The notes below the pieces were generated by a model that made no database searches, was not told the origin of the DNA, and was given only the letters and a program-made list of their open reading frames with translations. From an uncultured Clostridia bacterium (GTDB lineage Bacteria > Bacillota_A > Clostridia > TANB77 > CAG-508), in the NCBI GenBank assembly GCA_948852375.1, contig CAQOYX010000051.1, positions 1-10,389 on the forward strand: a stretch of 10,389 bases of DNA. Direction: 5' to 3'. Position numbers and translations under genes: made by a program. Shown piece by piece: positions 6,190-10,389 of the stretch (position 1 is the stretch's first letter; each line of letters begins with the position of its first letter).

Positions 6190-6624
6190 CTACACCTTTC
6201 TTTCAAAATATTGTTTTATACAATTTTTACATTGTTTGTTTCCTCCCACTACTTCACAACTCATATCTCTCCAAATACAATATTCTTCTTGAGGTATATC
6301 TTCGTGTGTTATGACATAACTCATTAAATCTATTATCTTATCTTTCTTTTCTATCTCTTTATTCAACTTTGCAAATTCTTTTTTGTATAAACTGTATTTA
6401 TTTAACTTCTTAACTTCCTTTACTCTATTTCTCAATTTTCTTAGCAGTTCTTTATTATGTTTTTCCAATTTATCTTTTTCTTTTTGTTGTTTCTCTATTA
6501 GATTTAAAATTAACAATAAGTCTTTTTTTAAACATATACAACTTGGATAATCTTCACACTCTGCTTTACTTGTTACTGCTTTTATTGATAATGTTTCTAT
6601 TGCTTCCTTTTCTTCTTCTGACAT
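6190..6624 (-). CDS. Coiled-coil phage protein with C-terminal CxxC
   Basis: 144 aa from ATG at 6624, chosen because AAGGAG lies 6 nt upstream and the preceding gene ends at 6626; an upstream in-frame ATG at 6642 lacks this spacing. Residues ~36-100 are a long charged coiled coil (EKQQKEKDKLEKHNKELL...). Cysteines at 116, 123, 132 and 135 (CKNC) close the protein and could bind metal. It belongs to the dense middle operon. The function is unknown. Confidence 0.65.
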   Translation of the reverse strand: MSEEEKEAIETLSIKAVTSKAECEDYPSCICLKKDLLLILNLIEKQQKEKDKLEKHNKELLRKLRNRVKEVKKLNKYSLYKKEFAKLNKEIEKKDKIIDLMSYVITHEDIPQEEYCIWRDMSCEVVGGNKQCKNCIKQYFERKV

Positions 6625-6625
6625 T

Positions 6626-7318
6626 TTATTCTCCTTCCACATTATAATCTTTTTTATTTAACTCTATTGTTTTAAGGCTCTTGCCTTGTTTTAATTGCTG
6701 TATCATAGCACTTATTTTATTCATATCTGTTTCGCTATGATGTTCTACTACAATCGGAGCAGATGCTTCCACAAGTCCATGTGCTGTTTTTCCTCTAAAC
6801 ATTGTTGTTATTTCCCTTATCTCTCCAACCTGTGCAGATGTAAGCATATTTTCCCTTATATAATCGTCTATCCTTAACATCAATTCTTGTAAACTCTCAT
6901 CGTTTGACATTAAGTAATTATTATATGTAGCTGTCGAAATGTCAGCAAAAGCACAAAAGTTTTCTTTGCTTGGTGGATATTTTACCTTTTTATTTATTTG
7001 AACTATTGCTTGTCTATAATATTCAAATACTATATTTAATTCTTCTGCTGTGTATTTTAAAGGTTGTCCTATCAAGTTATGTGGTCTTAATATCTCATTT
7101 ATTTCTATTGTGCTTAACCCCTGTACTTCTTTCCTATCTTCTAATTGCTCTGCTATCTCATTTAGTCTTGTTTCTAGCTTTTGTGGTAATTCCTTTTTGT
7201 ATTCTTCTAATATGCTTTTCTCTCCTGCTTTTACTAACATTTCTTTCTTTTGCTGTTCTACTATTTTCTTATCTTTTGTTTCTAAACTTTCTTTATATCG
7301 TTCTTTCCTTAAAATCAC
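6626..7318 (-). CDS. Phage protein with HTH-like segment, possible small-terminase-like or DNA-binding protein
   Basis: 230 aa from GTG at 7318, which overlaps the AAA ATPase stop as GTGA, indicating translational coupling; AGGAG is only 1 nt from this GTG, so the start may lie further in (ATG at 7240). The N-terminal ~65 residues are charged and helical. Residues 114-155 (YPPSKENFCAFADISTATYNNYL, then ELMLRIDDYIREN) look like a helix-turn-helix of the kind seen in phage proteins annotated as DNA-packaging or regulators. A conserved-looking stretch follows: REITTMFRGKTAHGLVEASAPIVVEH (167-193). The C-terminus has MIQQLKQGKSLKTIEL. I have seen this pattern in clostridial phage hypothetical proteins. 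The small-terminase idea is a guess, weakened by the distance from terL. Confidence 0.6.
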   Translation of the reverse strand: MILRKERYKESLETKDKKIVEQQKKEMLVKAGEKSILEEYKKELPQKLETRLNEIAEQLEDRKEVQGLSTIEINEILRPHNLIGQPLKYTAEELNIVFEYYRQAIVQINKKVKYPPSKENFCAFADISTATYNNYLMSNDESLQELMLRIDDYIRENMLTSAQVGEIREITTMFRGKTAHGLVEASAPIVVEHHSETDMNKISAMIQQLKQGKSLKTIELNKKDYNVEGE

Positions 7319-8217
7319 TCTCCTAATATAAATTCTTCCTTATTGTTCATCATTTTTACAATGCTCTTAATTACATCTTTTATTATTTCGCTTTGTTTAT
7401 GATGTGTTTCTATATATTCTAAAATATTGTCATCATCGTATTCAATTTTTAAGTCATCTAAATAATTTATTATTAAGTTATAAGCATTGTTATTATTTAA
7501 TTCTTTTACTTCGTGAATTATTGAAAATCGACGAATTAATGCTTCGTCTATCATATCTTTTCTATTTGTAGCACCAATTACAATAACATCATTTTCTAAC
7601 AAGTCAAATGACTGCATAAGTCCTATTACTATTCTTGACATTTCTCCTAAATCTTCTTTGCCTCTTTTTATTCCTATTGCATCTACTTCATCTAGCATTA
7701 ATACACATTTTTGTTTTGCTACATAATCAAATACTTTTTCTATATTCTTGCTAGTAGAACCTAAATAACTACTTATACATTGTGAAAAGTTTAAATAAGC
7801 AAGTGGTAATCCTAGTTTATATGCTACATACTTTCCAAATGTTGTTTTTCCTGTTCCACTTTCTCCATATAATAAAGTTGAATTTAAGTACCTTATTCCC
7901 ATTTCAGTTAATTTTTTGTTAGTATTATTAGCCATTTCTATTTGTTCAAATATCTTCTTTTCTCTTTCTGTTAAATAATATCTATTTTCATTAAACGAAG
8001 TAGACACATCTTCCATTTTTAATATTCCTTTAAGGTCATAAGGTAGTTCAATAAAGTTATGTTGTGTTTCTAATTTTGCTTTTATAGTTTTACAAAAATA
8101 TTGATTGCTCGTTGCTGTTTCATTTGATACTATTACATTTGCATAAGATTTTGCTTTTTGTAAATCGTTATCAACTACACTTGTTATTAAATTCTTTATA
8201 TTTTCATTTAGTCCCAT
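7315..8217 (-). CDS. Classical AAA ATPase (FtsH/Cdc48-like ATPase domain), phage-encoded
   Basis: 300-aa ATP-driven protein-remodelling ATPase. Walker A is GESGTGKTT (118-126), Walker B is CVLMLDEVDAI (171-181), sensor 1 is IVIGATNR (212-219), and the arginine-finger region is DEALIRRF (224-231). A pore-loop-like YLGS (151-154) follows strand 2. These are features of the classical AAA clade that threads proteins through a hexamer. The N-terminal ~100 residues are a separate helical region without recognisable domain. The C-terminal ~60 residues fit the lid helices. There is no protease HExxH, so it is not a full FtsH. The ribosome binding site is strong (AGGAGGGAG before ATG). The following gene overlaps by 4 nt (GTGA). 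The substrate is unknown; remodelling a phage or host nucleoprotein complex is inference. Confidence 0.9.
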   Translation of the reverse strand: MGLNENIKNLITSVVDNDLQKAKSYANVIVSNETATSNQYFCKTIKAKLETQHNFIELPYDLKGILKMEDVSTSFNENRYYLTEREKKIFEQIEMANNTNKKLTEMGIRYLNSTLLYGESGTGKTTFGKYVAYKLGLPLAYLNFSQCISSYLGSTSKNIEKVFDYVAKQKCVLMLDEVDAIGIKRGKEDLGEMSRIVIGLMQSFDLLENDVIVIGATNRKDMIDEALIRRFSIIHEVKELNNNNAYNLIINYLDDLKIEYDDDNILEYIETHHKQSEIIKDVIKSIVKMMNNKEEFILGE

Positions 8218-8228
8218 ATTTCTCCCTC

Positions 8229-8432
8229 CTAAAATTCTTTTATATATTTATAAATTATTTTCTCAACAACTTCTAAAGCTTCATAATTACTTATAAATCT
8301 ACCTGCATGTCTATTTACTACTTCTAATCTAATTAGCTTAATCTGTTGATTATATCTTCTCTTATATATTTCTGCTACTTTATTTTTGCTTAATCCACTT
8401 TTCCATAACTGTAGCACTTCATTTTCGCTCAT
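8229..8432 (-). CDS. Small HTH-like phage protein
   Basis: 67 aa, basic, helical. The N-terminal segment ENEVLQLWKSGLSKNKVAEIYKRRYNQ (3-29) reads as a helix-turn-helix (KSGLSKNKVAEIYK), followed by RLEVVNRHAGRFISNYEALEVVEKIIY. This resembles short proteins in clostridial phage operons that may bind DNA. AGGTG lies 5 nt before ATG. It precedes the AAA ATPase by 11 nt. Confidence 0.65.
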   Translation of the reverse strand: MSENEVLQLWKSGLSKNKVAEIYKRRYNQQIKLIRLEVVNRHAGRFISNYEALEVVEKIIYKYIKEF

Positions 8433-8458
8433 ACTATCACCTGCGTTTAGTATGTGCT

Positions 8459-8695
8459 TTATTTGTTGTAATATTTCATATAATTTTCTAAAAACTCTTC
8501 GATTTTACTTGAATATAGTCCATCTCTTTTTAATTCCCTTTTTAAATTATCTATATCTTTTATAACTTTTTCATTGCTTTCCTCTATCTTACTTTCTAAA
8601 ACATTTAAATCTGTTTTTGCTTGTGATATATCCCAACTAATGTTGTTTAATGTATTGAATAGTTTGTATATTTTTACACTTATATCTTTTTCCAT
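8459..8695 (-). CDS. Small coiled-coil phage protein, unknown
   Basis: 78 aa, almost entirely helical and charged (LNVLESKIEESNEKVIKDIDNLKRELKRD at 28-56), with no enzyme motif. GGAGGG lies 8 nt before ATG, and the start is 1 nt after the preceding stop, so it is probably co-translated with the 101-aa gene. Function not recognised. Confidence 0.6.
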   Translation of the reverse strand: MEKDISVKIYKLFNTLNNISWDISQAKTDLNVLESKIEESNEKVIKDIDNLKRELKRDGLYSSKIEEFLENYMKYYNK

Positions 8696-8696
8696 C

Positions 8697-9002
8697 CTAT
8701 TTTCCCTCCAATATTTCTTCTAAAATATAAATTTGAAATCTAAAAATATCTTCCCTTGAATAAATTAGTTTATTATTCTTAACTTTAGCTTGTGAATTTT
8801 CTAACTCTTCTATCTTCTTTTCTATTACTTCTTTATCTACAGAATTATCTATATAGTTCAATACTGTTTCTAAAGATGCTTTTTGTTTTTTACATGTTTC
8901 TATTGCTTGCTCATTATTCAAATAATCTAAGTCTAAACTGTCTTTAATATTTTGTATCATTTCTTTTATTTGTATTTTAGCTTCTTCTAATTCTTCACTC
9001 AT
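8697..9002 (-). CDS. Coiled-coil phage protein, unknown
   Basis: 101 aa, acidic and helical. The central ETVLNYIDNSVDKEVIEKKIEELE (46-69) occurs in hypothetical proteins of Firmicute phages as far as I recall. No catalytic motif is visible. The start ATG overlaps the end of the upstream frameshifted ORF (ATGAGTGA, 9002-8995). The ribosome binding site is weak (GAAGTGG), suggesting translational coupling to that ORF, and hence that the upstream ORF is translated to its end. Confidence 0.6.
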   Translation of the reverse strand: MSEELEEAKIQIKEMIQNIKDSLDLDYLNNEQAIETCKKQKASLETVLNYIDNSVDKEVIEKKIEELENSQAKVKNNKLIYSREDIFRFQIYILEEILEGK

Positions 9003-9181
9003 CTAACCACTTCTTTCTTCTTTTACGTTCTAAGTCTTGTTCTCTAAAAGTCATATTTATTTCTCTATATATGCTTGCAATTTCTTCCGCTTCTTCTATT
9101 GACATATTTGATTTAATAAGATGTTTTTTTAATTTATTACAACTATCATCTATTTTTTTTAATCGTAAATTTAGTATACAT
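8995..9181 (-). pseudogene. Small basic ORF interrupted by +1 frameshift at an A8 run
   Basis: ATG at 9181 has an excellent ribosome binding site (GAGGTG, 5 nt spacing) and follows the methyltransferase stop by 2 nt. Its frame stops after 11 codons (TGA 9148-9146). Past the A8 run at 9153-9160, the next frame continues without a stop to TGA 8997-8995. With one A fewer, the product is 61 aa: MYTKFTIKK, IDDSCNKLKKHLI, then MSIEEAEEIASIYREINMTF and a basic tail ERKRRKKWLDE. The continuation shows normal protein composition and ends in a coupled overlap with the next gene. An internal ATG in that frame would give 36 aa but has no ribosome binding site. This is a mutation, a sequencing error, or slippage at poly-A. 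Function unknown. Confidence 0.6.
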
Positions 9182-9183
9182 TT

Positions 9184-9751
9184 CTACACCTCGTTTCCCC
9201 AGCAATCCCAACCATTTACCTCTTGTCTCGCAAACAATTCAATTCTAGGTAAATCTCCAACAAGGCTAACTATTCTATCACGTACTTCATCTGGCTTTTT
9301 ACTGTGTTTTTCTCTATGCGATAATACTATTTGTTTTATATTTTTTGCTTTTCTTTTGGGGAATTTCTTTTTTGTTGCAAGTAAGCATAGTTCTGCATTC
9401 GCATTAGTCCAATGTCCTATTCCACTGTAAATTCCATTATTTTTTTGATTTTGTTTAACCCAGCAAAATGCACATGTTTTATATATAAATCCCCAGCTTT
9501 TAATAATTTCAAATGCTTGCTCAATTGTTGGAAAAGTAACCCATATAAATAAGATACACTCATTTGATGATATATTTTTTATAACTTGTCCTAAATTCTT
9601 TATCTCTTCTAGCGTCATTGTATTATATTGTACTGTTACAGCTCCTGTAGATTTATTTTGACCGTTTTTTACTATATGTTTTGTATGTCCATGGTGGGTC
9701 TGCATATATCACGTTATATTTTTTATTTGTGTTATATATATCTACTTTCAT
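9184..9751 (-). pseudogene. MT-A70 family adenine methyltransferase, frameshifted after the DPPW motif
   Basis: S-adenosylmethionine-dependent N6-adenine methyltransferase. From ATG 9751 the frame gives MKVDIYNTNKKYNVIYADPPW, placing catalytic DPPW at residues 18-21, then runs to TAA at 9655-9653. From the A6 run at 9665-9670 the rest is in another frame: GQNKSTGAVTVQYNTM, FIWVTFPTIEQAFEIIKSWGF, GIGHWTNANAELCLLATKKKF, HSKKPDEVRDRI, RIELFARQEVNGWDCWGNE, all MT-A70 hallmarks. Removing one A gives an intact ~188-aa protein. ATG 9751 overlaps the previous stop as ATGA, confirming the true start. The second frame alone could start at 9705, but lacks DPPW and would be inactive. Phage enzymes of this kind probably modify phage DNA against restriction. 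Confidence 0.85.
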
Positions 9752-9966
9752 CTGTATACCTCTTTTAAATTATCTATCTCTGCTTGCACTTCATGCATAT
9801 ATTGTTCTTGTTTTGTTAATCTTGCTTCTACATTGTTTAATTCTTTTCCGCACATTAAAAATCCTATCATTGAAATAATTAAAGCTATTATTATGTATAA
9901 TGTCATATTTCTTAAATAGTTTTTAATATCTTGTATGATTAAGTCTATTTCACTAAATTTTCCCAT
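9748..9966 (-). CDS. Small single-pass membrane protein with coiled coil
   Basis: 72 aa. Residues 21-39 (MTLYIIIALIISMIGFLMC) are a clear membrane segment. Residues ~41-70 form a charged coiled coil (KELNNVEARLTKQEQYMHEV), probably one side of the membrane. GGAGG lies 8 nt before ATG. Its stop overlaps the methyltransferase start (ATGA), so the two are translationally coupled. The size and topology recall small phage membrane proteins, but its place in an early/middle operon gives no firm role. Confidence 0.65.
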   Translation of the reverse strand: MGKFSEIDLIIQDIKNYLRNMTLYIIIALIISMIGFLMCGKELNNVEARLTKQEQYMHEVQAEIDNLKEVYR

Positions 9967-9983
9967 CTATATTTCCTCCATTT

Positions 9984-10259
9984 CTACAAGCACCCGCATG
10001 CTTGTCTTATAAATTTTGTTATATTTTCAATTGACATTAATTTTCTTTCTATCATCTTCATGCTGTATTTATCTAAACTATCTACATGCGTTTGATTATA
10101 TGTATTATTTTTAACATCTTCCTCTATCTTCATTAAAAACCATTTAAAACCTTTTAACAATTCACTATTTGGTATACTATCAAACTGCTCTTTTAGCCAT
10201 TTATCTAACTCTTGCTTATTATTAAATTCATCTATAGTTATTCTGTTTAAAACTTGCAT
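9984..10259 (-). CDS. Unknown 91-aa protein, first gene of the visible operon
   Basis: 91 aa, helical and charged. Visible segments: TIDEFNNKQELDKWLKEQFD, LLKGFKWFLMKIEEDVKNN, DSLDKYSMKMIERKLMSI, ending in CGCL. Not recognised. GGAGG lies 4 nt before ATG. Upstream 130 nt hold palindromes but no other gene, so this may be the first gene of the leftward transcript. Confidence 0.6.
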   Translation of the reverse strand: MQVLNRITIDEFNNKQELDKWLKEQFDSIPNSELLKGFKWFLMKIEEDVKNNTYNQTHVDSLDKYSMKMIERKLMSIENITKFIRQACGCL

Positions 10260-10289
10260 TTTTCCTCCATTTTTATTTGTAACGGACTT

Positions 10290-10307
10290 TATAACTAAGT
10301 TGTTATA
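10290..10307. promoter_or_regulatory. Palindrome upstream of operon
   Basis: TATAAC-TAAGTT-GTTATA: perfect 6-bp arms; the centre AACTAAGTT is itself palindromic. It lies about 31 nt before ATG 10259, between the other palindrome and the ribosome binding site. Confidence 0.4.
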
Positions 10308-10320
10308 TCTTAAATCCTTA

Positions 10321-10349
10321 CAGTTGTAAGCTTATAACTGACATAACCG
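10321..10349. promoter_or_regulatory. Imperfect 20-bp palindrome overlapping a shared motif, candidate operator
   Basis: CAGTTGTAAGCTTATAACTG (10321-10340) is palindromic around AAGCTT with one mismatched pair. It overlaps ATAACTGACATAACCG (10334-10349), which matches AAAACCGACAAAACCG at 5545-5560 in 13 of 16 positions. On the minus strand TTACAA and TATAAC 16 nt apart could be a weak promoter, but I cannot fix one. The rest of 10350-10389 is plain AT-rich sequence. Confidence 0.4.
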
Positions 10350-10389
10350 TTTTTTTACTAATCTTATTCTTATATATTTATATATTATT

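Noticed and set aside
7315..7317. Possible UGA recoding in the host
   Set aside because: TGA ends the AAA gene in a GTGA overlap and the 72-aa membrane protein in an ATGA overlap, so it is a normal stop here.
659..9430. Other plus-strand ORFs such as 659-865, 1064-1333, 1498-1860, 3587-3850, 6970-7326 and 9071-9430
   Set aside because: They are antisense to well-supported minus-strand genes, rich in Leu/Phe/Ser as expected from reversed AT-rich coding, and lack ribosome binding sites and recognisable motifs.
9664..9670. A-AAA-AAC heptamer in the methyltransferase as a -1 ribosomal slip site
   Set aside because: The codons AAA-AAC belong to the downstream frame; the upstream frame reads AAA-AAA-CGG, so -1 slippage gives the wrong frame. 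A +1 shift is required.
1..10389. CRISPR array, tRNA, rRNA, insertion sequence or attachment site
   Set aside because: No spaced direct repeats, cloverleaf, transposase or terminal repeats were seen by eye anywhere in the window.

Overview
The window is a stretch of an AT-rich tailed phage or prophage from a low-GC Firmicute, probably a Clostridia-type host. The evidence is a run of tightly packed leftward genes with strong GGAGG-type ribosome binding sites, TGA used as a normal stop, and a packaging/head module of the Listeria A118 / PBSX type (terminase large subunit, A118-family portal, minor capsid protein 2). No integrase, repressor, replication, tail or lysis gene lies inside the window, so I cannot say whether it is integrated.

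Transcription runs from high to low coordinates, with one exception. At 10389-10260 is a palindrome-rich upstream region. At 10259-5578 is a dense middle operon: an unknown 91-aa protein, a small membrane-anchored coiled-coil protein, an MT-A70 adenine methyltransferase broken by a frameshift, a second small ORF also broken by a frameshift, two coiled-coil proteins, an HTH-like small protein, a classical AAA ATPase, a 230-aa phage protein, three small proteins, and a sigma-70-region-4-like regulator of the ArpU/RinA type. The regulator gene is followed by a promoter region with CCGACAAAA direct repeats (5532-5560), a leader with a perfect 10-bp hairpin, and a DUF6275-like gene (5133-5396). A structured intergenic stretch comes next (5030-5115), then a small Cys-rich gene (4708-4881).

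The exception is a plus-strand ORF at 4500-4697 with its own extended -10 promoter and a closing hairpin. It looks like a moron-type insertion between the regulatory and packaging modules. A perfect palindrome (4496-4512) sits between it and the divergent zinc metallopeptidase gene, so one operator could serve both promoters. The late module then runs off the left edge: metallopeptidase, TerL carrying an N-terminal KGG-type small-terminase-like domain, portal, and minor capsid protein (cut by the window edge).

The points most worth a second look are: two adjacent genes (9184-9751 and 8995-9181) that each need the same +1 correction at a poly-A tract; the plus-strand ORF with a strong ribosome binding site but no canonical in-frame start after it; the motif shared by the upstream regions at 10334 and 5545; the apparent TerS-TerL fusion; and the three-hairpin intergenic region. 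I found no clear evidence of an entirely new multi-gene system. Family assignments rest on motif recognition, not on searches.
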